Positions 27,763-34,730 of a stretch of 46,509 nt of DNA are shown here, piece after piece. Each line of letters starts with the position of its first letter. Position 1 is the stretch's first letter. The position numbers were made by a program, and so were the translations under genes. The stretch spans positions 1 through 46,509 of the forward strand of contig JADYYF010000174.1 of the NCBI GenBank assembly GCA_020853795.1, given 5' to 3'. This stretch comes from Candidatus Zixiibacteriota bacterium (GTDB taxonomy: Bacteria > Zixibacteria > MSB-5A5 > CAIYYT01). Under the pieces are notes generated by a model. It was given only the letters and a program-made list of their open reading frames with translations. It searched no databases and was not told the origin of the DNA.

Positions 27763-27783
27763 AGTGAAGCGATTCCCTTCACT
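27763..27783. other. hairpin in the rpsP-khpA gap
   Basis: A perfect 7-bp inverted repeat AGTGAAG / CTTCACT with loop CGATTCC lies in the 132-bp space between rpsP and khpA. No T-run follows on the minus strand, so it may be an RNA-processing or mRNA-stability element rather than a terminator. Confidence 0.4.
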
Positions 27784-27803
27784 GCAATAGAATTAACCCG
27801 AAT

Positions 27804-28181
27804 CTATGCCGAAGCTTCTCCCGCCGCCGGCGCAGCCGTGGCCGCCTTCGCCTTGCGTGTGCGCTTTTTCCTTTCCGTGATCGTGGTCTTAATTTCGACC
27901 CCGGAACCGTCCTTGCCGGCGCGCAGCAGTTCCCACTTCTCGTTAATCCCGATCTGCGAGAATAGCGTGTGCACCGTGTCGGACGGCGTCGCGCCTTGCT
28001 TTAGCCACTTGAAGATCTTTTCTTCGTCTACCTTCACCAGCGCCGGCTTCACGATCGGGTTATAATACCCCATCATGTCGACAAATCGTCCCTCACGGGC
28101 GCGGCGCGAGTCAATGGCAACGATGCGATAAATGGGACGCTTCTTCGCGCCCATACGTCTGAGTCTCAGCTTGACTGCCAA
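27804..28181 (-). CDS. rpsP: 30S ribosomal protein S16
   Basis: 125 residues from TTG 28181 ([16 protein letters not shown]); GGAGG lies six bases upstream, and the longer frame to 28199 would include that SD. Core S16 is about 85 residues: [25 protein letters not shown] and [17 protein letters not shown] are conserved. The extra roughly 40-residue Lys/Ala-rich tail ([15 protein letters not shown]) is a lineage extension. It assembles early into the 30S body. Confidence 0.97.
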   Translation of the reverse strand: MAVKLRLRRMGAKKRPIYRIVAIDSRRAREGRFVDMMGYYNPIVKPALVKVDEEKIFKWLKQGATPSDTVHTLFSQIGINEKWELLRAGKDGSGVEIKTTITERKKRTRKAKAATAAPAAGEASA

Positions 28182-28223
28182 TTCATTCCTCCAATACAAG
28201 ATACGTAAAGTTAATGTACTTAA

Positions 28224-29540
28224 CTAATTGAAAAAGTTGCCTGGAATCATCCGCTTTAGTTTGCCGCCCCGCATTTGTTTCAGCATCTTCTGCATCTGCT
28301 GGAACTGCTTGATCAGTCGATTGACCTCTTGAATCGAATTCCCCGAGCCGTCGGCGATACGTGCTCGGCGCGAGCCGTTTAGGATTTGCGGTCGATTGCG
28401 CTCTTCCGGCGTCATCGACAGGATAATCGCCTCGACGCGCTTCATCTGTGATTCATCGATATCAACGTTGCGCATAGCACTCGAAACACCGGGGATCATT
28501 TTCAGAATCGACTCAAGTGAGCCCATTTTCTTGAGCTGCTGCAACTGCTGGTAGAAGTCATCAAAGGTGAACTGATCCTTGCGCAGCTTCTTCTCGAGCT
28601 TCTCGGCCTCTTTGAGGTCGATGGTCTCTTGCGCCTTTTCGACCAGCGATACGATATCGCCCATCCCGAGGATGCGCGACGCCATCCGCTCCGGGTAGAA
28701 GAGCTCGAGATCGCTGAGTTTCTCCCCGATCGACACCAGCTTCAGCGGCTTCCCGGTGACGTGGCGGATTGACAGCGCTGCGCCGCCGCGAGCATCACCG
28801 TCTAACTTAGTCAATGCCACACCGGTTATATCGAGCGCTTCGTTGAACTGCTGGGCGACGTTGACGGCATCCTGGCCGGTCATCGAGTCGGCCACGAGGA
28901 TAATCTCATCCGGAGTGACCCGCCGCTTGATCTCCTTGAGCTCTTCCATCAATTCCAGATCGATGTGGAGCCGGCCGGCAGTATCGAAAATGACTAGCGT
29001 CAGATTGTTGGCTCGCGCGTATTCCAGCGCTTCTTCGCAAATCTGCGGCGGTTTTTTGTCGATGTGGAATACCGGCACATCGATCGACTTGCCGAGCACC
29101 TGAAGTTGTTTCACTGCGGCGGGACGATAGACGTCACCGGCCACCAACAATGGCCGCTGGCCTTTCTTCTGATAATGCAATGCCAGTTTACCGCAAAGAG
29201 TGGTCTTGCCCGACCCCTGGAGTCCGCAGACCACCAGCTTGCCGGGCGTGGCGCGGAACGCGATCGGCGCATTCTCGCCACCGAGGACGGTCACCAACTC
29301 GTCATGGATGATCTTGACGACCTGCTCGCCCGGGGAAATCGAGCGCAGCGTTTCCTGACCGTAGGCCTTCGCTTCGACCGCACCGATGAACTCCTTGACA
29401 ACCTTGAAGTTGACATCGGCTTCGAGAAGAGCGCGGCGAACTTCCTTGACGGACTCGCGGACGTTATCCTCCGTCAGCTTGCCTTGGCCGCGAAGATTCT
29501 TGAAAACCTTCTCTAATTTTTCCGATAACGAATCAAACAT
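28224..29540 (-). CDS. ffh: signal recognition particle protein Ffh (SRP54)
   Basis: 438 residues. N and G domains 1-295 with P-loop CGLQGSGKTTLCGKLA, DVYRPAAVKQL, DTAGRLHID and TKLDGDARGGAALS; the M domain (about 325-438) is methionine-rich (QQMQKMLKQMRGGKLKRMIP) and binds signal peptides and 4.5S RNA. It targets nascent membrane proteins to FtsY. First gene of the rpsP-rplS operon, with a strong promoter directly upstream and only about 15 nt of leader. Confidence 0.98.
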   Translation of the reverse strand: MFDSLSEKLEKVFKNLRGQGKLTEDNVRESVKEVRRALLEADVNFKVVKEFIGAVEAKAYGQETLRSISPGEQVVKIIHDELVTVLGGENAPIAFRATPGKLVVCGLQGSGKTTLCGKLALHYQKKGQRPLLVAGDVYRPAAVKQLQVLGKSIDVPVFHIDKKPPQICEEALEYARANNLTLVIFDTAGRLHIDLELMEELKEIKRRVTPDEIILVADSMTGQDAVNVAQQFNEALDITGVALTKLDGDARGGAALSIRHVTGKPLKLVSIGEKLSDLELFYPERMASRILGMGDIVSLVEKAQETIDLKEAEKLEKKLRKDQFTFDDFYQQLQQLKKMGSLESILKMIPGVSSAMRNVDIDESQMKRVEAIILSMTPEERNRPQILNGSRRARIADGSGNSIQEVNRLIKQFQQMQKMLKQMRGGKLKRMIPGNFFN

Positions 29541-29561
29541 ACTATCGTCCAGAGACTTGAG

Positions 29562-29590
29562 AGTATACGATCCCTCCTGCCGAATTGCAA
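29562..29590 (-). promoter_or_regulatory. sigma70-type promoter of the ffh operon
   Basis: Minus strand: -35 TTGCAA (29585-29590), 17-bp spacer, -10 TATACT (29562-29567). Predicted start near 29555, about 15 nt from the ffh ATG, so the leader is very short and no good SD precedes the ATG. Confidence 0.7.
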
Positions 29591-29632
29591 GGGGGAATTA
29601 ACCCTCCCCATCCCGATGGTGTTGTCAGGTTT

Positions 29633-29983
29633 CTAATAGACTCGGAACCCGATCACGGCCGGGCGTCGCCCCGGTTCGAGCAGCGACAAGCTACCATCAG
29701 CCATCTCGACCCCAAGTATCAGCACTTCCGACATGAAACCCGCGATGTTCTTCGGCGGGAAGTTGACTACGGCAATAACCTGCTTGCCGACGAGTTCCTC
29801 TTTGCTGTAAGCCGTCTTTGCCTGAACACTGGACCACTTTTCGCCCACCTCTGCCCCAAATGAGACGCGGACCTTGTACGACGGATTGCGCGCGCGCTCA
29901 AAATCGAGCACTTCCAGAATCTCGCCGACGCGCATGTCGACGCGGCGAAAATCGTCATAACTGATCTGCGGTTCACTGTCCAT
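29633..29983 (-). CDS. csaA: CsaA-like tRNA-binding (EMAP/OB-fold) protein
   Basis: 116 residues from ATG 29983 (MDSEPQISYDDF); the frame stays open to 30094 but the extra part lacks similarity and overlaps a terminator. The OB-fold signature VDMRVGEILEV, NPSYKVRVSFG and VNFPPKNIAGFMSEVLILG is typical of CsaA and of the MetRS C-terminal tRNA-binding domain. CsaA has been described as a secretion chaperone in Bacillus; a tRNA-binding role is also plausible. It ends 50 bp upstream of the ffh promoter and is probably transcribed on its own. Confidence 0.9.
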   Translation of the reverse strand: MDSEPQISYDDFRRVDMRVGEILEVLDFERARNPSYKVRVSFGAEVGEKWSSVQAKTAYSKEELVGKQVIAVVNFPPKNIAGFMSEVLILGVEMADGSLSLLEPGRRPAVIGFRVY

Positions 29984-30049
29984 ACTCTCATCCTGTCGTT
30001 TCGATGCCGCTTCTGCACTTCTCGAAAGTCCCGCGCCGGGATTTCGTCC

Positions 30050-30089
30050 AGGAAAAAAACAACCCGCCCGGCACAACCACCGGGCGGGT
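30050..30089 (-). terminator. intrinsic terminator after yqeY
   Basis: Perfect ten-pair GC-rich hairpin (ACCCGCCCGG / CCGGGCGGGT, loop TGGTTGTG, 30062-30089) followed on the minus strand by TGTTTTTTT. It ends the rpsU-yqeY transcript 25 bp after the yqeY stop. Confidence 0.9.
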
Positions 30090-30114
30090 CGCATTGGTCA
30101 TTCTCGATCGTCGT

Positions 30115-30561
30115 TCAGCCCGCCAGTTTGGCGGCGATTAATTCACGCACACGATTGCCGTCGACACGACCCTTGATCTTGGGCATGATTTCCTTCATCA
30201 CCTTGCCTGTGTCGCCCGGTGCCTTGGCACCGATGGCGGCGATGGCCGCGGCGATTATCGAATTCACTTCCTCGTCCGAGAGCTGCTGAGGCAGATAACG
30301 GGTAATGATCTCAAGCTCGTGACTCTCTTTATCCACCAGATCCTGGCGCCCCCCCGCCCGAAACTGCTCGATTGAATCGCGTCGTTTCTTGGCGGCGGTC
30401 GAAATCACGGCGACTGCATCCTCATCGGTCGGCGGCCGCTTGAGCTCGATTTCCTTATACTTGATGTCGGATTTCAGTCCGCGAATAACTTCGGCTTTGG
30501 CCTTGTCCCCCGCCTTGAGTGCTTCCTTCAGATCGTTATTCAGCGTCTCCAGCACGGACAT
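30115..30561 (-). CDS. yqeY: GatB/YqeY domain protein
   Basis: 148 residues. Conserved YqeY features are visible: MSVLETLNNDLKEALKAGDK, RGLKSDIKYKEIE, RRDSIEQFRAGGRQDLVDKE, ELEIITRYLPQQLS and GKVMKEIMPKIKGRVDGNRV. The helical domain is shared with GatB, which docks tRNA in the amidotransferase; the stand-alone protein may bind tRNA. The rpsU-yqeY pair is common, and here only 2 bp separate them. Confidence 0.95.
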   Translation of the reverse strand: MSVLETLNNDLKEALKAGDKAKAEVIRGLKSDIKYKEIELKRPPTDEDAVAVISTAAKKRRDSIEQFRAGGRQDLVDKESHELEIITRYLPQQLSDEEVNSIIAAAIAAIGAKAPGDTGKVMKEIMPKIKGRVDGNRVRELIAAKLAG

Positions 30562-30563
30562 CG

Positions 30564-30755
30564 TCAGTCTTCCCGATTGAACCTGCGCGCTTTGCGCTTA
30601 GCTGCGTTCATCTTGCGCTTGCGACGATCCGACGGCTTCTCAAAATGCTGATGCTTCTTGATGTCCGAAAGAATCCCCGAGCGCTCGCACAGCTTGTTGA
30701 AGCGCCGCAACGCTTTCTCGAATGACTCGTCGTCACGAACTTTGACTCCTGTCAA
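30564..30755 (-). CDS. rpsU: 30S ribosomal protein S21
   Basis: 63 residues, standard length. VRDDESFEKALRRFNKLCER and the basic tail RRKRKMNAAKRKARR are diagnostic. The start is TTG at 30755 with AGGAGG eleven bases upstream, which is rather far. S21 helps mRNA binding near the anti-SD. A distal promoter is visible upstream on the same strand. Confidence 0.95.
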   Translation of the reverse strand: MTGVKVRDDESFEKALRRFNKLCERSGILSDIKKHQHFEKPSDRRKRKMNAAKRKARRFNRED

Positions 30756-30818
30756 TCTTGGCTCAACCTCCTCTCACGCTGGATAAGGGTTCTGCCCCAA
30801 AATCAATTAAGGCTAAAT

Positions 30819-30847
30819 AAATTAGCTCGCGCTCCCCCGGCTGTCAA
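30819..30847 (-). promoter_or_regulatory. candidate promoter of rpsU-yqeY
   Basis: Minus strand: perfect -35 TTGACA (30842-30847), 17-bp spacer, weak -10 TAATTT (30819-30824) in an AT-rich stretch. The roughly 55-nt leader to the rpsU start is plausible. Confidence 0.45.
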
Positions 30848-31002
30848 GCGATTCCTTGACGCCGTAATCCGTTATTCGATACGGCTCCCCGGCGGCGCTG
30901 TTGGCTGATTTTCCCGCGCGCCTCCGACCCAGTCGATTCTTGTCGAATTTCTCCTCGCCGCAAGCTTATTTTTCCGGTGCGCTGACAGCGATTGTCGGAC
31001 TT

Positions 31003-31040
31003 TTAACGATCGTTAACAGAACTTCTATGTAAGTACTTAC
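31003..31040 (+). promoter_or_regulatory. two palindromic operators upstream of the marR-gnat gene
   Basis: Perfect 14-bp palindrome TTAACGATCGTTAA (31003-31016) and perfect 12-bp palindrome GTAAGTACTTAC (31029-31040), the latter flanked by a further paired TA/TA (31026-31027 with 31042-31043). They overlap a possible promoter (TTAACG at 31003, 17-bp spacer, TATGTA at 31026). MarR proteins commonly autoregulate through such sites; the promoter assignment is weak. Confidence 0.55.
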
Positions 31041-31071
31041 GTAAATCGAAACTGAGCGGAGGAAGACCATC

Positions 31072-32049
31072 ATGACCGCGACAGGTCAAGACACAATCCG
31101 AACCTTGGGCGCTCTGGCTCTTGCCAGCCGCTTGAAACGGCTGAGCGACCGCCTCGCTCGCGACATTTCCCGCATCTACGCCGAACACGAGGTGAATTTC
31201 GAGGCGCGCTGGTTTCCGGTCGCCTTCCTGCTCTTCGAGCACAGTCCCCTGGCGGTGACGGAAATTGCCGAGCAGTTGAAATTTACCCACCCGGCCGTCA
31301 ATCAGATCGCCGGCCAGATGGAAAAAAACGGCCTGCTCGTCTCCACGCGCGATCGGCGCGATGATCGCAAGCGCCTGCTGAGTCTGAGCAGACTCGGACG
31401 CCAGACGGTCACGGCGTTGCAGCCGATGTGGAGCGTAATCCGCTATTGCAATGAGGAATTGCTGGCTCTGGTCGACCGCGATTTCCTGAGCACTCTGGAT
31501 CGGGTCGAAGATTCGCTGGCGGAACGAGAGATGTACGACCGGGTGGTCGAGCGGCTCTATCCGGAATTGTACGCGCCCGTTGAAGTCATCGACTTCGAGC
31601 CGCGCTACCAAAAACTATTCAAGCAGCTCAACGTCGAGTGGCTGCAGGAGTACTTCCGGGTCGAGCCGGCCGACCTGAAGATGCTCGATCATCCCGACCG
31701 CCACATTCTCGCGCACGGCGGCCGGGTCTTCCTGGCCCGCGCCGGCAGTGCGATCGTCGGGACAGCGGCGCTGGTTCGGCACAACGATGCCGTTTACGAA
31801 ATTGCCAAAATGGCAGTGACGCGGCGCTTTCGCAGCCGCGGTATCGGTCGCCGACTGGCGCAGCACTGCATCGAGCAAGCCGCTACGCTGGGGGCCCGGG
31901 AGGTTGTGCTCGCGACCAGCCCCAAGCTGACCGCGGCCAACCTGCTCTATCGCAAGCTTGGCTTTCGCAAATTGAGAACAACCGCACCCTGGGCTACGCG
32001 CTACACCCGCGCAACAATCTACATGCGCCTACGGCTACCGAGCCCCTAA
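31072..32049 (+). CDS. MarR-type regulator fused to a GNAT acetyltransferase
   Basis: 325 residues. Residues about 10-150 form a winged helix-turn-helix of MarR type (SPLAVTEIAEQLKFTHPAVNQIAGQMEKNG as recognition region, then the wing with TRDRRDDRKRLLSLS). Residues about 175-325 are a GNAT domain with the acetyl-CoA loop RRFRSRGIGRRLAQ and VLATSPKLTAANLLYRKLGF. Such fusions are known and generally uncharacterised; the acetylated substrate is unknown. ATG at 31072 follows GGAGGA by nine bases. The S41 peptidase gene starts 21 bp later, so the two likely form an operon controlled by the palindromes upstream. Confidence 0.92.
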   Translation: MTATGQDTIRTLGALALASRLKRLSDRLARDISRIYAEHEVNFEARWFPVAFLLFEHSPLAVTEIAEQLKFTHPAVNQIAGQMEKNGLLVSTRDRRDDRKRLLSLSRLGRQTVTALQPMWSVIRYCNEELLALVDRDFLSTLDRVEDSLAEREMYDRVVERLYPELYAPVEVIDFEPRYQKLFKQLNVEWLQEYFRVEPADLKMLDHPDRHILAHGGRVFLARAGSAIVGTAALVRHNDAVYEIAKMAVTRRFRSRGIGRRLAQHCIEQAATLGAREVVLATSPKLTAANLLYRKLGFRKLRTTAPWATRYTRATIYMRLRLPSP

Positions 32050-32070
32050 CAATTTCGAAGAGGAGATGAC

Positions 32071-33435
32071 ATGAGCTTCCGGTCACACCCGAATCTGGTT
32101 CTTCTGATACTGAGCCTCGCTTTTATGCTGGCGCTTTGTTCAAGTGAGCGCGCCAGTGCACAGCTCATAATCTCGACCGAAACCAGCGATCGGACGCTTG
32201 ACGCCAAGGTGCAAGCGGCGATTATCGACAGCATCGCGAAGGCTCTGGTCGACGAATACGTCTTCCTCGACAAGGCCCAGGCGATGAGCAAATTCATTCA
32301 TGATCAATTCCGGAAAGGCGCTTACAAATCCATCACCAGCGGTCGGGAGTTTGCCATGCGAATAACGGAAGACCTGCGCTCGATCTCAAACGACCGCCAT
32401 CTCGGCGTCCACTTCGTCAGCGACAATCAACTCAAAGAAATGGCAGCCGCACGAGACTCGTTGGCTCCGAATCCGTGGTATGAGGAGATGAAAGCGAGTA
32501 ACTACGGCTTCCGGAAACTGGAGATCCTCGACGGTAACGTGGGCTACCTGGACCTGCGCGGCTTTGTGCCCGCCGAGATCGCCGGCAGCACCGCCATAGC
32601 CGCCATGAATTTCCTCAGCGGCTGCGACGCGGTGATTTTCGATCTGCGCCAAAACGGCGGCGGCGATCCGTCGATGATCCAGCTCATCACCAGCTACTTG
32701 TTCGAGACGCCGGTCCACCTGAACAGCTTCTATATCCGCGCACAAGATACGATCCAACAGTTCTGGACCCAGGCGTACGTCCCCGGCAACAAGATGCCGA
32801 ATGCCGCGGTGTATGTGCTGACCAGCCCGTTTACTTTCTCCGGCGGCGAGGAATTCGCCTACAATCTCCAGAGCCTCAAGCGTGGCACGATCATCGGCAA
32901 GACCACGGGCGGCGGCGCGCATCCGACTAACGAGCGGCTTTTTGCGAGTCTCAATGTTCAGGTTGCCGTGCCTTTTGGTCGCGCCATTAACCCAATTACC
33001 GGGACCAACTGGGAGGGCGTTGGTGTTGCGCCCGACATCGAGGTCGATCCGCAACAGGCCCTCGATGTTGCCTATTTAGCGGCGCTGCAGTCGATCTCGG
33101 AAAAATCGACCGATCTCCGCAAAAAAGAACGGCTGCAGTGGGCGGCGGAAGCGATCGCGGCTCGCGTTCGACCGACGCAGCTGGATGAAGCCAAGCTCGC
33201 AGAATATGTCGGCACCTACGGCCCGCGCCGGGTCTGGCTGGAGAACGGCAAGCTCCGCTACCAGCGCGAACAGAATCCCGCGTCTACTTTGGTCCCGCTG
33301 GGGAATGATCGCTTCATGATTGAAAACGTCGATTACTTCCGCGCACAGTTTCTGCGCGACGAAAGCGGCCGCGTGGTCACTTTCCTCGGGCTCTACGACA
33401 ACGGTACCAGCGACCAGCACACGCGAACCGATTAG
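32071..33435 (+). CDS. secreted S41-family (IRBP/tail-specific-like) serine peptidase
   Basis: 454 residues. Signal peptide 1-30 (LVLLILSLAFMLALCSSERASA). An N-terminal helical domain (45-110) precedes the S41 core: NVGYLDLRGF, VIFDLRQNGGG, TSPFTFSGGEEF with the candidate nucleophile Ser after TF, and GTIIGKTTGGGAHP with the general-base Lys. No PDZ domain is present, as in the interphotoreceptor retinoid-binding-like branch. Residues about 355-450 (KLAEYVGTYGPRRVWLENGKL) resemble a DUF3471-type beta domain. SD GAGGAG five bases before the ATG. Located outside the cytoplasm; substrates are not predictable. Confidence 0.92.
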   Translation: MSFRSHPNLVLLILSLAFMLALCSSERASAQLIISTETSDRTLDAKVQAAIIDSIAKALVDEYVFLDKAQAMSKFIHDQFRKGAYKSITSGREFAMRITEDLRSISNDRHLGVHFVSDNQLKEMAAARDSLAPNPWYEEMKASNYGFRKLEILDGNVGYLDLRGFVPAEIAGSTAIAAMNFLSGCDAVIFDLRQNGGGDPSMIQLITSYLFETPVHLNSFYIRAQDTIQQFWTQAYVPGNKMPNAAVYVLTSPFTFSGGEEFAYNLQSLKRGTIIGKTTGGGAHPTNERLFASLNVQVAVPFGRAINPITGTNWEGVGVAPDIEVDPQQALDVAYLAALQSISEKSTDLRKKERLQWAAEAIAARVRPTQLDEAKLAEYVGTYGPRRVWLENGKLRYQREQNPASTLVPLGNDRFMIENVDYFRAQFLRDESGRVVTFLGLYDNGTSDQHTRTD

Positions 33436-33442
33436 CGACTGA

Positions 33443-33979
33443 CTAAAGAGCGATGGCGTATCGCAGCAGGAGGTATCCGAGGGTTGCGTTGCCGGTGCTC
33501 GTCGAGGCTTTCACCAGCCGCAGTTCCGTGGCGATATTCGAGGATTGGCGGTCGTACAACGAAACCGATACGCCGAGATGCCCCGTCAGCGCACGGTTCG
33601 ACTTGGACCATTCGCGCATGTCGGAGAACCCGATACCAATCCCGCCGCCGATGGCGAGTTTGACCTTAGCTGAAACGGCGAAGTGGCCGTTCAGTGAGAG
33701 CGGCAGGTCGATGAGGTAGCTTCCGCCTGACCGACCGCTCGCCACGACGCCGCAGTAGGTTGGAGTAATTGCGAGGCTCAAGTTCGCTCCAATGCCAACT
33801 GCCATCCCCACGCCAGTCAGAGTGTGGAAGTTGCTTCCGGCGCCCTTCTGGGCACCAGCACCGAGCGATAATGTCCAGGAGAGCTGCCCCGGCACCGCAG
33901 AATCGAACCCACCTGCGCTCGCGTGTGGTAGGATCACTATCAGTATCAGGAGGATGGCACTTGTCCCAATCGACCGCAT
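33443..33979 (-). CDS. exported protein of unknown function, possible small beta-barrel
   Basis: 178 residues. Signal peptide 1-22 (AILLILIVILPHASA). The mature part is Gly- and Ser-rich with alternating hydrophobic residues (SLAITPTYCGVV, VKLAIGGGIGIGFSD, LGYLLLRYAIAL), a pattern typical of outer-membrane beta strands; eight strands are feasible. I do not recognise a family. SD GGAG five bases before the ATG. Its stop lies 7 bp from the convergent S41 peptidase stop. Confidence 0.7.
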   Translation of the reverse strand: MRSIGTSAILLILIVILPHASAGGFDSAVPGQLSWTLSLGAGAQKGAGSNFHTLTGVGMAVGIGANLSLAITPTYCGVVASGRSGGSYLIDLPLSLNGHFAVSAKVKLAIGGGIGIGFSDMREWSKSNRALTGHLGVSVSLYDRQSSNIATELRLVKASTSTGNATLGYLLLRYAIAL

Positions 33980-34043
33980 CGTTACTCCGTAGTTAGTTCC
34001 CCCTGCCCGCTCTGATTAGGATCGGATTTTTGCTCTCAGCGGC

Positions 34044-34355
34044 TTAGTCCCACGCCAGAAAATGATAGTGGAGGTGGAAGACGATCTGCCCCGAACCGGG
34101 ACCGTTATTGATCTGGATGCGGAAGTCCCTGCCGCGCTCGCCCAGCATCTCACTCACTTTACGCACCGCTGCAGCCAGATGCCCGTGCACTTCCGGCGGC
34201 GCACTCAGGAAGTTCTCGAAGTGCTGTCTGGGGCAGATTAGCAGATGAATCGGTGCCTTCGGCGCGATATCATGGAAGACGATGACATTCTCGTCCTGAT
34301 AGAAGATCTTGGTCGGCGCTGATCCTTCGATGATGCGACAGAAGATGCAAAGCAT
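34044..34355 (-). CDS. HIT family nucleotide-binding hydrolase
   Basis: 103 residues from ATG 34355 (MLCIFCRIIEGSAP), the usual HIT start with a CxxC zinc pair; the frame extends to 34391 without similarity. The histidine triad reads HLHYHFLAWD near the C-terminus, and INNGPGSGQ precedes it. HINT/HIT proteins hydrolyse adenosine phosphoramidates or dinucleoside polyphosphates. The last residues are shorter than in many relatives, which continue with a few more after the triad. Confidence 0.93.
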   Translation of the reverse strand: MLCIFCRIIEGSAPTKIFYQDENVIVFHDIAPKAPIHLLICPRQHFENFLSAPPEVHGHLAAAVRKVSEMLGERGRDFRIQINNGPGSGQIVFHLHYHFLAWD

Positions 34356-34391
34356 GGGTTCGAGATTAGCTGATTGGAATTCCCCCTGCAA

Positions 34392-34717
34392 GCCGATAGT
34401 CTCTTGACAATATTGTGGGAAGGTGACCCCGTCTTACCGACTATGCGCAAAGCCGACTTCCCATGTGCTTCCCATTCGGACTATTTCCGCAAATACCCAT
34501 TCTGCAAAGTCGGGTTGCCTCAAATTGCGCAGAATCACGATGCGGGCAATCACTACTCATTCGCCAAAAATCCCCAAATAATTCTTGACAAGATTTGCCT
34601 TCATACATATATAGGACAGATAGAATTGTGAATTAATTCACATAACTACGCCCGGAGGGGCGACATGACAGCGACCTCTTCCCTGCCATTGCTCAGTCCG
34701 GCGGGAGGAGGTACAAC
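34392..34717 (+). promoter_or_regulatory. citrate synthase promoter and leader region
   Basis: 326 bp between the divergent HIT and citrate synthase genes. A strong plus-strand promoter is at 34585-34613: TTGACA, 17-bp spacer, TATATA. Predicted start near 34620 gives a leader of about 98 nt, which contains the upstream ORF at 34665-34730. A second TTGACA at 34403 has no matching -10. The open frame across 34374-34631 lacks an SD and is not considered a gene. Confidence 0.75.
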
Positions 34718-34730
34718 ATGGCAACCGTAG
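34665..34730 (+). CDS. 21-codon upstream ORF overlapping the citrate synthase start
   Basis: ATG at 34665 follows GGAGGGG by four bases, a strong SD. The peptide begins MTATSSLPLLSPAGGG and ends at a TAG inside the citrate synthase gene, 13 bases after that gene's own ATG (34718). The SD of citrate synthase (GGGAGGAGG) lies inside this ORF. The arrangement suggests translational coupling or a leader peptide. No attenuation-type run of one amino acid codon is seen. Whether it is translated is inference. Confidence 0.5.
   Translation: MTATSSLPLLSPAGGGTTWQP

Larger units (their letters stand above)
30756..31071. other. divergent promoter region, rpsU versus marR-gnat
   Basis: 316 bp without a gene. 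It holds a minus-strand promoter for rpsU-yqeY near 30819-30847 and, next to the plus-strand gene, two perfect palindromes at 31003-31016 and 31029-31040. The middle part (about 30850-31000) shows nothing recognisable. Confidence 0.6.

Noticed and set aside
34374-34631. 85-codon plus frame ahead of citrate synthase
   Set aside because: No SD, no similarity, and it runs through the citrate synthase promoter.
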